Origin: Bacteroides sp. 519
GTDB taxonomy: Bacteria; Bacteroidota; Bacteroidia; Bacteroidales; Bacteroidaceae
Assembly: GCF_010500955.1 (NCBI RefSeq)
Contig: NZ_QVMJ01000019.1
Span: 1-64,000 of the forward strand
Direction: 5' to 3'
DNA: 64,000 bases
Below the pieces are notes generated by a model. That model did no database searches, had not been told where the DNA came from, and saw only the letters and a list, made by a program, of their open reading frames with translations. A program made the translations under genes and the position numbers. Position 1 is the first letter of the stretch. Each line of letters opens with the position of its first letter. Positions 53,307 through 63,316 of this stretch are shown piece by piece.

Positions 53307-53664
53307 GGATAGTATACTAAAGAAAGCTTTAGCTAAAAGAGAAGAAGGAGGATTAGCCTTTAATTTTTCGTACCGGATGATGGAAAAGGTTCGTTTAGAA
53401 GCCGAAAAGAAACGTAAGAGACAGAAACTTATTTTAGTTTCCGCTCTTACTGCCGCTTCGTTGTTTATACTGGCACTATTGGTTTATTTTATATTCTTCT
53501 ACCTGAAAATAAATACAGCCAATTATTTACCGGAGTTTAAATGGGAAAGCTTGCAAGCATCAAAACCCATATTCGACTTTTATTGGTATATAGGTGGTAT
53601 TGCTATAGTACTGTTGGGCCTGGATTATTGGCTAAGAAAAAAACAAAAGAAGAATAGCTACTAA
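53287..53664 (+). CDS. Small membrane protein, possible anti-sigma partner
   Basis: 125 residues from GTG 53287; three consecutive ATG codons follow (53290, 53293, 53296) and any could be used. The cytoplasmic N-terminus (~45 residues) has FNFSYRMMEKVRLEAEKKRKR. Two membrane segments follow (LILVSALTAASLFILALLVYFIFFY and FYWYIGGIAIVLLGLDYWL). Overlap with the sigma factor gene suggests translational coupling and a regulatory role. The family is not recognised. It overlaps the convergent queA stop by four bases. Confidence 0.75.
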   Translation: MMMMENKDSILKKALAKREEGGLAFNFSYRMMEKVRLEAEKKRKRQKLILVSALTAASLFILALLVYFIFFYLKINTANYLPEFKWESLQASKPIFDFYWYIGGIAIVLLGLDYWLRKKQKKNSY

Positions 53665-54884
53665 CCATTCATTAACAACGACGAATCGCCATAACTTAAA
53701 AAACGGAAATCGTGCTCAAGGGCATACTTATATACTTTGTGCCAATCATCGCCTATAAAGGCAGATACTAGTAGCAACAGTGTGCTTTGTGGTTGATGAA
53801 AGTTGGTAACTATGCCTTTTACTATTTTATATTGATAACCCGGAGCAATAATTATTTGAGTGCTGCTGTGCAGGGTTTCCATGCCATGGGCATCCAGATA
53901 GGCAACAATGCTTTGCAAAGCTTCTACCACCGATATGTTTACCAACTGCTCGTATGGCTGCCATTGTTTTACATGCAGTTCTTCCTCGCCGGCTTCCTGA
54001 TTTTGATACAGCGTGCTACCTATGTAGTAAAGACTTTCCAGGGTACGTACCGAGGTTGTTCCTACTGCTATTGCCTCGCCATTATATGCAATCAGCTTTT
54101 TAATAGTATCTTTTGATACGGAAATGTATTCGGTATGCATTTCGTGGCCCTCAATCTCTTCGCTCTTAACAGGCTTAAATGTTCCGGCTCCTACATGTAG
54201 TGTAAGTTCTTCGCATTCAATATGCCTTGCTTTCAAAGAGTTAAACACCTCCGGGGTAAAATGTAAACCGGCTGTGGGTGCAGCTACCGATCCTTTTATT
54301 TTAGAATACACAGTTTGATAGGTTTCTTTGTCGCTATCTTGTGTTTCGCGGTTAAGATAGGGCGGAATGGGCAGTTCGCCAAAAACTTCCAGGATATCGG
54401 CAAAGGTAACTGCTGTATTATCCCAGCTAAAATCTACCCAATGACTGGTTCCCCGGCTCTCGCCACGTGTGGCAGTAAGTGTTATTTCGTATCCTTTTAC
54501 TGTTATTTGTTTGTACAACTTGCCTTCTTTCCATTTCTTTAGATTACCTATCATACACAGCCAGGCTGCACGATGCGTTTGCTGAAAGTTCAACACATAA
54601 TCGTTAGGGCTGATGGGTTCTAAGCAAAATACTTCGATCAAGGCACCTGTTTCTTTGCGAAAATGGAGCCGGGCCTGTATTACTTTGGTGTTGTTAAATA
54701 TCATCAGACTACCCTCGGGCAGGTATTGGGGCAAGGAGGAAAATACTTCTTCTTGTATATCTCCCCCACGATATATGAGTAATTTAGACCGATCGCGTTG
54801 AGGCAATGGGTACTTGGCTATCCGTTCATCGGGTAAACAATAATTATAGTCGCTTATTTTGATATGTTTTGGGGCTTGTTTCAT
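53661..54884 (-). CDS. queA: S-adenosylmethionine:tRNA ribosyltransferase-isomerase
   Basis: 407 residues. The family start (ISDYNYCLPDERIAKYPLPQRDRSKLLIY) is followed by MIFNNTKVIQARLHF, GSVAAPTAGLHFTPEVF, LHVGAGTFKPVKSEEIEGHEMHTEYI and VGTTSVRTLES, all conserved in QueA. It transfers the ribosyl group of SAM to 7-aminomethyl-7-deazaguanine in tRNA, the penultimate step of queuosine synthesis. It is a single gene with a -7 box at 54907-54914. Confidence 0.93.
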   Translation of the reverse strand: MKQAPKHIKISDYNYCLPDERIAKYPLPQRDRSKLLIYRGGDIQEEVFSSLPQYLPEGSLMIFNNTKVIQARLHFRKETGALIEVFCLEPISPNDYVLNFQQTHRAAWLCMIGNLKKWKEGKLYKQITVKGYEITLTATRGESRGTSHWVDFSWDNTAVTFADILEVFGELPIPPYLNRETQDSDKETYQTVYSKIKGSVAAPTAGLHFTPEVFNSLKARHIECEELTLHVGAGTFKPVKSEEIEGHEMHTEYISVSKDTIKKLIAYNGEAIAVGTTSVRTLESLYYIGSTLYQNQEAGEEELHVKQWQPYEQLVNISVVEALQSIVAYLDAHGMETLHSSTQIIIAPGYQYKIVKGIVTNFHQPQSTLLLLVSAFIGDDWHKVYKYALEHDFRFLSYGDSSLLMNG

Positions 54885-54906
54885 CTATTCATTACTTTAA
54901 CCGAAG

Positions 54907-54914
54907 CAAAGATA
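54907..54914 (-). promoter_or_regulatory. -7 box of queA
   Basis: The minus strand reads TATCTTTG, 22 bases before the start codon; no clear -33 box. Confidence 0.6.
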
Positions 54915-55145
54915 TAGAGAATATCGTATATTTGCGGTAAACTTTATTATCTATTACCGTTAGCGTTATTATTTATTTCTGCATCTTTGAGTGCTGATTA
55001 TTCGGGTCGATGTATTATTAATATTCGTTTGGTTCAGCTAAGGCTCATTTTTGAAACGCTGAGTTACGCTAAGTTACGCGGAGTTATAATAAAACTGGTA
55101 ATCAAGAACTTACAGTACCAGCATTTTTTTACCTGTGAGAAAAAA

Positions 55146-55240
55146 GTATCTTGCCTGTGGTACAAAAGTGCCACAGGCAAGATACAAAAGTGCCACAGGC
55201 AAGATACAAAAGTGCCACAGGCAAGATACAAAAGTATCTT
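55146..55240. repeat. 22-base-period array, one unit inverted
   Basis: Units beginning GTGCCACAGGCAAGATAC lie at 55168, 55190 and 55212, each followed by AAAA. A single inverted unit (55146-55163) precedes them, so the first pair forms an 18-base hairpin with an AAAA loop. It is just past the last stop codon of the second fimbrial operon. Confidence 0.92.
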
Positions 55241-55261
55241 AGGGAACTCAGCGTTTAATAT

Positions 55262-58183
55262 CTAATTCTTCACACAACGGATGGATCCCGCATAGCGTTC
55301 GCGGGAATAGTCAGTTTTAGGAGCCATACTGGCAGTACCATCGATAGAACCAGTGTTACCGTGCAATGCCCAGGTACTACTATAATTCCCATCTTCTTTA
55401 TAGATAGAAGCTGTAAAATAAAGCATTTTTCTACCTGCCTCGTTTAACAACTGAGGGTTTTTAACATTTAAATACCCTGCTGCCGGAAAAAAAAGAGATT
55501 TATGATTCGATGGGTTATAGAATAATCTTCCTGCATAAGCAATGTGAGCTGTGTTTTTGGCTACTGCACTATTTTCCCAGGGATCTGCACCGGGGGGAGT
55601 TTCTATTTTTCTACGATCGAAAAAGCCATCAGCATAATAGCCATATACAGAATTGTCTATTAGAGAAAGTTGATCAATCGTGAGAGAATGAAAGAGAGAA
55701 TGACGCATCTCGGAAGCAGTATGGTCGGTACCAAAACCAATTCCTCTATCAACAGATTTATCTGTGGCTCCGTCGTTCGGACGACGATAATCTTTCGGGC
55801 ATATCTCCGGATTTAAAGATAATTTATACCCCGATAGTGTAGTAGATTGATGTTGATCCCAATAGTAATAGTTCGTAATCCCATAATTTGACCAGGCTGC
55901 ATTTTTGTCGTTGTTGGTGGGATGAAAAACATATCTTTGAAAGGTACCTTGTTTTTTTCCAGTAGTAGTTCCTATTATTACATCGTCATCCGGTATTGGA
56001 TCGCCATCTTCTTGTACACCAATGGATGCCAAAGAAATGGAAAATACGCCAGCTTGCGAAGGATACTCGGTAAATACGCCACCATTCACTGCAAGTCGTT
56101 GGCGCATCACAGCAGAAGTTGGATAAGCCGAATACTCAGCAGAGGTTAAGTTGTAAGGAGAAAACGGTACGTACGGTCTATCCTGAGTGCTGCTTGCTTT
56201 CGATCCTACCAGATAATCGGCATCTTCGCCCTGCCGAACCCATATATACTGCTGTCTTGTAAAATTACGTCCGTTACTACCTTTAATTGTGTAAGTGAAC
56301 AATATCACTCCGTAGCGATGGTCGGATTCAGGAATTCTATCTTTCAAACCAATACGAAAATAAACATATTTATCCTCATCTTTCATAGTTGCGGTGGAGC
56401 TACCACGCACAGAGGTGGTAGTGGCAGTTACATAATAGTTCCCCCCCCTATTTTCCGGATTAGCTATTTTAGCTGAATCAGTATCCTTTTCTGTAGAGCC
56501 ATTAGGATGGTCGGGACCGCGCTTTGTATCCATTCGTATCCACTCTTGCCCAACAAGTACACTTGCTTCCCAATCACAATCATACTCTTTAGGCAAAGGC
56601 GAACGAATCAACCGCTCCGCATTTTCATTATGTCTCCAGAAAGCACCCACATAGGTAGCCGTTCGAGGCACCTGAGTTACCTTTATGACTATGGACATGC
56701 GACCTATAGACACCTTCAAATAACCAGTTCTAGTTTCTCCGGAATTATTATCGCTTGTCGTCTTAATTATAAAGAATCCATTATTGTCAGATTTTGATCC
56801 ACTGAGCCAACTAGCTCCACTCATTGTGCATTCTTCATCTTCATAACTGGTGAAGATTGGATCTGTATCATAATTCGTTTTATAAGTATATTCTAATTCC
56901 TCTTTTTCTCCTGACCTCAATATATCTACATCCTCCACACTCATAAAATAAGGACCATCTACAGCTACTTCTTCTTTTTCAGAAGCATTGGCAACGTAGG
57001 TGGTGACATCCATATTCTGAGGGGCGTGATTGTAAGCCTCCATCCAGCTACTATACCCTTTCCCTCTTACATCTTTAATAACAACATGGTAGCGATGATT
57101 TCGTAGTAAGTCTAGCCAATTCCCTTCATTGTCTATAAAATCAATCCGATAATAACCCTGCTCCCCCTTATACGTTCCACGAATTATAATACAAGGATTT
57201 TGTTTCCATTTCTGATGTTCCGGATCAGTGTACCATGTCTCTTCTGCATCCTTAGGAGGAAAGATACCCGAGTGATTGACTTCAAAAGTATAAATTCGAT
57301 CCAAACACTGTGAGCCTGTCCAATTTGCAGACCCTGTATAAGCAAGGTATTCACGTTCAGGATTCGTCGTTGCTTGCGATAAATCTGTATTACTACCGGT
57401 AGGTTTAGTTACTGCCATATTATCTGCATCATAATTATCCGGAATAATATATCCGCAAGTTGTTTGATTGTAGAAGCGGAGACCACCTAAAGGAGTGGGT
57501 ATATTAAATTCTTTCAACGCATTTTCAGTAAACTCAATATCTATTTTGACCAACATCCGTATCATATTGAACTGATTGGTTTTTCCGTAGCTATAATCGG
57601 TTAGCTCTCCCCACATAGGGATATGGTACTTGTCGTCAGAGAATGGATTTATGAACCATTTATTTGCGCCTTTTAAGGGATCGGCCGGGAATTGTATTGT
57701 TTTTAATGCTTTTGCGATATCCGTTTTGGTTCCTGAACCTATATAACTCTCAAGTGTTGTTTTTATATCAGTAGTAATAAGAGTAGATTCAAAATAATCT
57801 TCCTGCAGATTAGCCAATGCTACCAAGGTTTTATCCAAAGCGAATTTATTGGTTATTTTGTAACAGCCGTCCAAATCGGTAGGAATAAAATAACCATCAG
57901 TAGTTTCATTTGTACCCTGTATCAGTTTTATCACATCTTCTAATATGTTTGTACTTTTATTAAAAACCAGAATATATACCGGCCCGGCTATACTTTCCCG
58001 CTCTGCGAACCCGGCACGCGTTTCCACCACCGATGCTTTTGGCAGGTTTAATATAAAAGTAAGTTCCTTTCCGTCGGAGGAATAATCCGGTTGATACAAG
58101 TCGTCGACACACGAGGTAACTAAAACCAAAACCAATAGCCACACCGAGAAAACGGTCAATATATTTGTTTGCAATTTTTTCAT
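55262..58183 (-). CDS. Large fimbrillin-type tip protein with BACON-like and FISUMP-like regions
   Basis: 973-residue lipoprotein (Cys25) with Arg56 in SVVETRAGF at the likely maturation site. The fimbrillin domain has IPMWGELT, IRMLVKIDIEF and LLRNHRYHVVI followed by VRGKGY. A BACON-like segment (~440-510; GASWLSG, LKVSIGRMSIVIKVTQVP) follows. The C-terminal third contains CPKDYRRPNDG and ends SIRCVKN, the ending of FISUMP (Fib_succ_major) domains. A G8 run in the coding strand (56441-56448) encodes Arg-Gly-Gly near residue 579; slippage would delete the last ~395 residues. It is the last gene of the second operon, where tip adhesins sit. Confidence 0.82.
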   Translation of the reverse strand: MKKLQTNILTVFSVWLLVLVLVTSCVDDLYQPDYSSDGKELTFILNLPKASVVETRAGFAERESIAGPVYILVFNKSTNILEDVIKLIQGTNETTDGYFIPTDLDGCYKITNKFALDKTLVALANLQEDYFESTLITTDIKTTLESYIGSGTKTDIAKALKTIQFPADPLKGANKWFINPFSDDKYHIPMWGELTDYSYGKTNQFNMIRMLVKIDIEFTENALKEFNIPTPLGGLRFYNQTTCGYIIPDNYDADNMAVTKPTGSNTDLSQATTNPEREYLAYTGSANWTGSQCLDRIYTFEVNHSGIFPPKDAEETWYTDPEHQKWKQNPCIIIRGTYKGEQGYYRIDFIDNEGNWLDLLRNHRYHVVIKDVRGKGYSSWMEAYNHAPQNMDVTTYVANASEKEEVAVDGPYFMSVEDVDILRSGEKEELEYTYKTNYDTDPIFTSYEDEECTMSGASWLSGSKSDNNGFFIIKTTSDNNSGETRTGYLKVSIGRMSIVIKVTQVPRTATYVGAFWRHNENAERLIRSPLPKEYDCDWEASVLVGQEWIRMDTKRGPDHPNGSTEKDTDSAKIANPENRGGNYYVTATTTSVRGSSTATMKDEDKYVYFRIGLKDRIPESDHRYGVILFTYTIKGSNGRNFTRQQYIWVRQGEDADYLVGSKASSTQDRPYVPFSPYNLTSAEYSAYPTSAVMRQRLAVNGGVFTEYPSQAGVFSISLASIGVQEDGDPIPDDDVIIGTTTGKKQGTFQRYVFHPTNNDKNAAWSNYGITNYYYWDQHQSTTLSGYKLSLNPEICPKDYRRPNDGATDKSVDRGIGFGTDHTASEMRHSLFHSLTIDQLSLIDNSVYGYYADGFFDRRKIETPPGADPWENSAVAKNTAHIAYAGRLFYNPSNHKSLFFPAAGYLNVKNPQLLNEAGRKMLYFTASIYKEDGNYSSTWALHGNTGSIDGTASMAPKTDYSRERYAGSIRCVKN
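56441..56448 (-). repeat. G8 homopolymer inside second tip gene
   Basis: Eight C on the plus strand, coding Arg-Gly-Gly (codons AGG GGG GGG), the same codon context as the tract at 4573-4580. Confidence 0.6.
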
Positions 58184-58207
58184 ATCTTGAATATTCTTTC
58201 TGTTTAA

Positions 58208-60793
58208 CTATTTATTTTTTACACAGCGAATCGGGGCGCCGAATGTTTTCGACTTTGATTCAGTACCTACCCCCGTTTGAAATGTAAACGCCACACCCGG
58301 ATTGATCGTCCAATAGTATCCTTTTTTGCTACTATCTACCACATGGTCGCGATATTCCGGATTCTCACCGGACTTGTCGAACCCATGGCCTCCGGCAGGA
58401 TAATAACCACCACAGGCCGCATTGTATTCTCCATATCTGTTTAATTCGTTAACATTGGGTTTTCCATTATTTGTAAAAACAAAGAATTCACCTATCTTAC
58501 CCTGCCAGTCGCTGGTAGGCCAATCAGTTGCAGCAGGAACCTTGTAGCCTGCCGGACAGGGGTTGGTTGTTTCGTTCCAGGAGGTATATGTTGCTTTATC
58601 CTTCCAATCCCAAAAAGCCGTCATGGGCGAACTGACTGTTTGTTGTACGTTGGTTGGTCCGGAATCTTTAATATATTCCGATGCTCCGGGAGCAAAAAGA
58701 ACTTTGGCTGTATGAACGGTCTGCTCGGTTGCTTCCGAAATATCCCAGGCACCCAAACCGGGTAACGGGTCTTTGCGCCCCCACTGGTAGAAGAAACCAA
58801 CAGAGGAAAGGTCGCCCGACTTTGTGACATGCGCCCCCAGATTACGGTCCATCCACTTCGACTCGTATGGAATGTTGTTAATATTCCAGATGTGCCAACT
58901 CCAACGGATAACATCAGAGGTTTTGGCCTGATAGCCATCGATGCCATTCATGTCTTCGTACAGAATAATACCGGCATTACCTACCCCTGTGCCGGGGGTA
59001 ACCGTGATGTATTTCTCCTCCCAAGTTGCACCTGCTGTATATTCCACTCTATGCACTACGGCAGAGCCTACATCAAACAACCCTTCATCTATTTTATCAA
59101 AAACATGGCGATCTGTCCAGTACACTTGTGCCTTCAGCTTGGCAGGGTTCGCTATCCAATTGTTGGGAATAACATCATCGTTCATCGCACGCTTTATCTG
59201 CAGCAACGGGATGTTGAATTTTTTAGGGAATAGATTGTCTACCAGATAGCAATTAGCTGGTTCAACCTTGAAATTCCATTGTCGGATTTCGGTTACCACC
59301 GACATACGTGCATAGATTGTATCTTTAAAATCGTGCTTGGCATAACCGGTAAATTTAATATAACCATAGCGAACAGTATCAGCTTCGTTTTTCGTTTCAG
59401 CGTATACATCTATCCCTATTTTACTATCTTTGGGAATAACAGGATAATATCCATCGGCATTCTTACTGCCTTCTATTCCGGATGGAATAATAACCTTAAA
59501 CCATGGATTTTCACCGTCTGGAAGTCTGTTGGTTATGGTATCCGTACATGCCATATCATGATATAGACCATACTGCCACATATAATCACTGAAGAACGAA
59601 AGTTTCTCTGTGTACGAGTTTCCTACATCAATGGGGTCTAATATAATTTTTTGGGGGTTAGCATCCAGGTTGTACGTTTTCTCAAAAACGGTAGAGTCCT
59701 TCACATTGGTCCAGGGCACTACCTGAAGTTTATATTCGAGTTTGGCAGGAGATACTTTTCCTATCTTAATGGTGTAGTGGTGGTTGCGCAGGATAGACCC
59801 GCACTCTTTACCACCCGATTTTGGCTTTGCCGGATTAGTAGAGTAATCTAATTCGGGAATATATACTTTATATTCGCTTGGTACTCCGTTGTCATTTCCT
59901 TTTTTTCCTTTGTACAGGCCCTTAATTACCAAGTAGGTGCTATCTTCGTTTGCTACAGGTTCGGGTCGTTCGAAGGTGTAGATTGATGCTTCTACTTTTT
60001 CTGCCTTCTTCGGAGTTGCAGTAGTTAATGCATAGGTAATATCCTTAGTGCTTAAATTAATGGTAGATGGCTGCCAAGGGTAAGGAGCATTTAAATAATA
60101 AAGTATACCATCAGGAACACCTGCGGTATAATTTTTTATATGAAGTGTATCATGCCCCAGATATCCGGAAGTTGCCCTGTTGGATAAGCGAACTTCTGTC
60201 ATTTCAAAGTTGTGGTAATAATCTGCGCCTGCCGCGCCTAGATCATTTTGATTCCATACATCAATCTTGGCCACCATGCGGAACAATCTTACTGCATCTG
60301 GAATACTTGAAATTAAATTATTGGTATTTATTACCACACCTTTGCTTACTCCAAACATAGGTATGCTGGTGGTTGGCATTTTGGCTTCCGGAATTATCAG
60401 TGTATTTAAAATGTTGGTATAGGTTTTTCCCACAAGCGAACTTAAAGTAGGCACTCCTGCTGTTGGATAGTTTATTAGAAAGGCAAAAAACATTACTTCA
60501 CTATAGTCGTCGGTCAGAATAACTTTGTAAGTACTACCCGAAACGTGATTTGCCGTAGCTGCAAAAGCACACAGTCCACCAGTTTTTTTAAAACCAAGCA
60601 CATCAACTGTATTTAAAGCATCTTCCTGAGTGTCAGTCATTCGTGTTTGTCCGCTTCCATCTACAATTACCATTTCGAAAGTGATTTGCCGCTCTGTGAT
60701 AGGGTCGGGCTTGTCGTCGTCTACACAAGAAGCCAGTATAAACAGGCAAATGCACAAGAAGCACCAAATGGGGTATTTATTGTATTTCATCAT
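58208..60793 (-). CDS. Fimbrillin-type protein with C-terminal FISUMP domain
   Basis: 861-residue lipoprotein (Cys23), with Arg51 in GSGQTRMTD as candidate maturation site. The fimbrillin domain has IPMFGVS, FRMVAKIDVW and ILRNHHYTIKI. A strand-rich middle follows. The C-terminal ~210 residues are a clear FISUMP region (SKWMDRNLGAHVTKSGDL, GFFYQWGRKDPLPG, NPCPAGYKVPAATDW, ending FGAPIRCVKNK). It lies 24 bases before the 973-residue gene. It is likely a tip or adhesive subunit on the cell surface; the ligand is unknown. Confidence 0.85.
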   Translation of the reverse strand: MMKYNKYPIWCFLCICLFILASCVDDDKPDPITERQITFEMVIVDGSGQTRMTDTQEDALNTVDVLGFKKTGGLCAFAATANHVSGSTYKVILTDDYSEVMFFAFLINYPTAGVPTLSSLVGKTYTNILNTLIIPEAKMPTTSIPMFGVSKGVVINTNNLISSIPDAVRLFRMVAKIDVWNQNDLGAAGADYYHNFEMTEVRLSNRATSGYLGHDTLHIKNYTAGVPDGILYYLNAPYPWQPSTINLSTKDITYALTTATPKKAEKVEASIYTFERPEPVANEDSTYLVIKGLYKGKKGNDNGVPSEYKVYIPELDYSTNPAKPKSGGKECGSILRNHHYTIKIGKVSPAKLEYKLQVVPWTNVKDSTVFEKTYNLDANPQKIILDPIDVGNSYTEKLSFFSDYMWQYGLYHDMACTDTITNRLPDGENPWFKVIIPSGIEGSKNADGYYPVIPKDSKIGIDVYAETKNEADTVRYGYIKFTGYAKHDFKDTIYARMSVVTEIRQWNFKVEPANCYLVDNLFPKKFNIPLLQIKRAMNDDVIPNNWIANPAKLKAQVYWTDRHVFDKIDEGLFDVGSAVVHRVEYTAGATWEEKYITVTPGTGVGNAGIILYEDMNGIDGYQAKTSDVIRWSWHIWNINNIPYESKWMDRNLGAHVTKSGDLSSVGFFYQWGRKDPLPGLGAWDISEATEQTVHTAKVLFAPGASEYIKDSGPTNVQQTVSSPMTAFWDWKDKATYTSWNETTNPCPAGYKVPAATDWPTSDWQGKIGEFFVFTNNGKPNVNELNRYGEYNAACGGYYPAGGHGFDKSGENPEYRDHVVDSSKKGYYWTINPGVAFTFQTGVGTESKSKTFGAPIRCVKNK

Positions 60794-60817
60794 TTTAGTT
60801 GATCGTTTTGGAGTTTA

Positions 60818-61942
60818 TTATTCACTTCCTAAATCTACAGGTACCTCGGCTGGTGTCCAAGGAATTTCGTTTATGGTAACGGTGAATGTTAGGTTGTCTT
60901 TTACACCGTCTATGGTGTAGATGTAGTGGTGGTTGCGCACAACATCACCAGGGGTAAGTATCTTTTTATTTCCATCAAGTGTGCCCGGTATTGGCAACAT
61001 ATAATTCAATGTACCAGACTGACCTGATACAGTACCACTTAAACGTATGTAGGTATTGCTCTCATTATTCAAATCACCCGTAGTTTTGTTTGAATTTATA
61101 GCTGGGAAAGTATAAAAGATCACTTGCTGCACAGCTACATTCTTCTCTGACGCACTGATATCTACAGTTGCATTCGATGGAGTCATTACTGTAGCATCTG
61201 CAACTGTACTTTTAACAGCTGATGCCGGCACTGCTACAGTAGTTTTACTATTAAGGTTGGTAGAAAGAAATCCTCTGTCGTTTCCATTTACAACACGAAC
61301 TGCTGCCAAATTAAGTAGCAGGTTTTTACTGCCTGTAGATAATGTTTTCCTGTTGTTAATAGTAAACTTGGCTACCAATCGTTCCAATCCACATGGAGTA
61401 ACATTTGAGTTTTCCAGATACTCAACAGTAGTTAGCTCATCTTTAATCAAGCGCAATTCACTTGTACAATAATACATAGGTGCCTTGTTGGATGCCATAG
61501 TAGAGGCTACTCCCCAGATTCCACTATTGGTACTACTTACTATCAAACTGTTTTCTATAGCAGACATTGTTGTACTGGTATTCCAAGAAGATGAAACCAA
61601 ACTTTCTACATTAGCAACAAAAACAACTTTCATTCTGGCATTGTCAGTGCTTGGATTTGTGGCAGTAGGATAGTTTTTTAGTTCGTATGTATGTACACCA
61701 TTACTTGTGGTTGGTGAAACACATTTATACTGATTATAGTACTTGTAAGTACCTCCGGCAGCAGAGGCTTTAAAATAAATAGCCCATAGGCTCTCTATTG
61801 CCACCTCATCATCCGCAAGTGCTCGTATGGAAAAATAGGCTCCACCTTCTGCCGAATCATAAGCAGAGTTATCTTCTTGGCAAGATACCAGGGTTAGTAT
61901 TGCTAAAAACGACAAAGAAATATGTAGGCAGATATGTTTCAT
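60818..61942 (-). CDS. Fimbrillin-type lipoprotein
   Basis: 374 residues from ATG 61942; the longer frame overlaps the upstream gene and is rejected. The lipoprotein signal ends ILTLVSC (Cys21). FSIRALADD is near the usual trimming site. APMYYCTSE, LERLVAKFTI and VVRNHHYIYTIDGV are fimbrillin signatures, and the chain ends VTINEIPWTPAEVPVDLGSE. Length is close to a simple pilin, so it may be a shaft or adapter subunit. The spacings to its neighbours (11 and 24 bases) mark an operon. Confidence 0.83.
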   Translation of the reverse strand: MKHICLHISLSFLAILTLVSCQEDNSAYDSAEGGAYFSIRALADDEVAIESLWAIYFKASAAGGTYKYYNQYKCVSPTTSNGVHTYELKNYPTATNPSTDNARMKVVFVANVESLVSSSWNTSTTMSAIENSLIVSSTNSGIWGVASTMASNKAPMYYCTSELRLIKDELTTVEYLENSNVTPCGLERLVAKFTINNRKTLSTGSKNLLLNLAAVRVVNGNDRGFLSTNLNSKTTVAVPASAVKSTVADATVMTPSNATVDISASEKNVAVQQVIFYTFPAINSNKTTGDLNNESNTYIRLSGTVSGQSGTLNYMLPIPGTLDGNKKILTPGDVVRNHHYIYTIDGVKDNLTFTVTINEIPWTPAEVPVDLGSE

Positions 61943-61953
61943 TGCTTTATTAT

Positions 61954-63291
61954 TTAGGAAACAGGAATAGGGTCTGTGCCAATTGTAACTTCTGTCCAAT
62001 TTTGTATACTAAGCTTTATTCGTAAGCCACGATCGCCAACACCTTCAATAGTAAACTTATAATAGTGATTGCGCAAAATACTACCAGGGTAATTAGCTTC
62101 AAATGAAGTTCCAATTACATAAGATGTAGTTGCCGAAACGTCTCCTTTTTGAAGATATGGTATTGGGATCATGTATTTCCGCCGGGTTTTTTCATAAGTC
62201 CCTTTGGTTGCAGCTTCGCGACGACCTACTATCACAAGGTGGCAATCGTTATTTGAATCAAATTTTCTATTTGTTGTTCCGGCATTTGCTATTTTTGCTT
62301 CGTACAAATAAAAATCACTAACGGTTTGAGTACCGCTTGTTTTTGTTGTATCGGGAACTGCATTTGTTTTGCTTGTGATTCCGCCCTTGGTAGCAGATGC
62401 CCCCGTAGGAACAGTAGCTTCAACTACTCTGTCGCTATTGAAATGATCACTGCTAGAAGAATCATAATAGGCATATCCTTTACGATTACCTTTAACTACA
62501 TAAACACTATCTAGTAAAAAATGATACAAACCAGAGTTTACCTTATCTTGAAAGCGAGCTTTTTTATTTTCAATTTTCACTTTAGCCACCGAACGGATTA
62601 AATTATATACTTGCGTTGATGTTCCATCGGTGCTTACATAATAATCGGCCTCGTAAGGGCCTTTACGTATTTTTACATCCCCTGTAAGTACATACATTGG
62701 AATACTATCGCTACGCACGTATGCAACAGTGTCAACATTGTTTTTAAAAGTTATGCTTTTTAAAACGTTTTCCATCTCCAAAGAACTAGAAGAAATGGTT
62801 TTACTTAAAGGATCCATTGTTATGATTCCAGTAGTAGGATGTGTTGTAGCAGCTGTTCCATCCACAGTCGCATTATATCCCAGTGTAGTAGCAAAATCAA
62901 GCAAATGAGAGTTAGCAAATACAGCAACACGCATGTTGGGGTAAAAAGCATATTGGGGACCTGTCCATTTACCTCCATCTTTAGGAGCAAACAATTGATT
63001 ATTGGTTCCGGTCCCTACAACTCCTGTAGCTATTTTTTCAACATCCAACAGGTAGTATTTATCGTCACCAACACCAGTTATTTTTTCGTTTTTTCTAAAA
63101 TAAAGAATGGTCATTTCACCGATATCACTATCTTTCATTGCGCGCGTAGATACTGTTCCCGATGGCTGAATTGACAAATAAAGCCCTGCTTCTTTTTCTG
63201 GTTCTTCTTGAAAGGAATCTTCGTTTTGGCAACCTTCTAAAAACATGCCAAAAAAAAGAAAAACGAATGTATGGGCCAATAGATACTTCAT
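61954..63291 (-). CDS. Fimbrillin-type lipoprotein
   Basis: 445-residue lipoprotein (Cys21) with Arg50 in TVSTRAMKD. MRVAVFANS, IPMYVLTGD, IRSVAKVKIENK and ILRNHYYKFTIEGVGDR identify the FimA superfamily. The C-terminus is KLSIQNWTEVTIGTDPIPVS. It is followed by the 374-residue gene after 11 bases and preceded by another fimbrillin after 25. Which subunit forms the shaft of the second pilus cannot be told from the sequence. Confidence 0.83.
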   Translation of the reverse strand: MKYLLAHTFVFLFFGMFLEGCQNEDSFQEEPEKEAGLYLSIQPSGTVSTRAMKDSDIGEMTILYFRKNEKITGVGDDKYYLLDVEKIATGVVGTGTNNQLFAPKDGGKWTGPQYAFYPNMRVAVFANSHLLDFATTLGYNATVDGTAATTHPTTGIITMDPLSKTISSSSLEMENVLKSITFKNNVDTVAYVRSDSIPMYVLTGDVKIRKGPYEADYYVSTDGTSTQVYNLIRSVAKVKIENKKARFQDKVNSGLYHFLLDSVYVVKGNRKGYAYYDSSSSDHFNSDRVVEATVPTGASATKGGITSKTNAVPDTTKTSGTQTVSDFYLYEAKIANAGTTNRKFDSNNDCHLVIVGRREAATKGTYEKTRRKYMIPIPYLQKGDVSATTSYVIGTSFEANYPGSILRNHYYKFTIEGVGDRGLRIKLSIQNWTEVTIGTDPIPVS

Positions 63292-63316
63292 AATATATAA
63301 GTTTAATTGTTTACTG

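Larger units (their letters stand above)
54885..55261. other. 377-base gap between queA and second fimbrial operon
   Basis: It contains the queA -7 box, the words gctgagttacgctaagttacgcgg (related to 18590 and 25690) and the 22-base-period array. No gene is seen. Confidence 0.7.
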
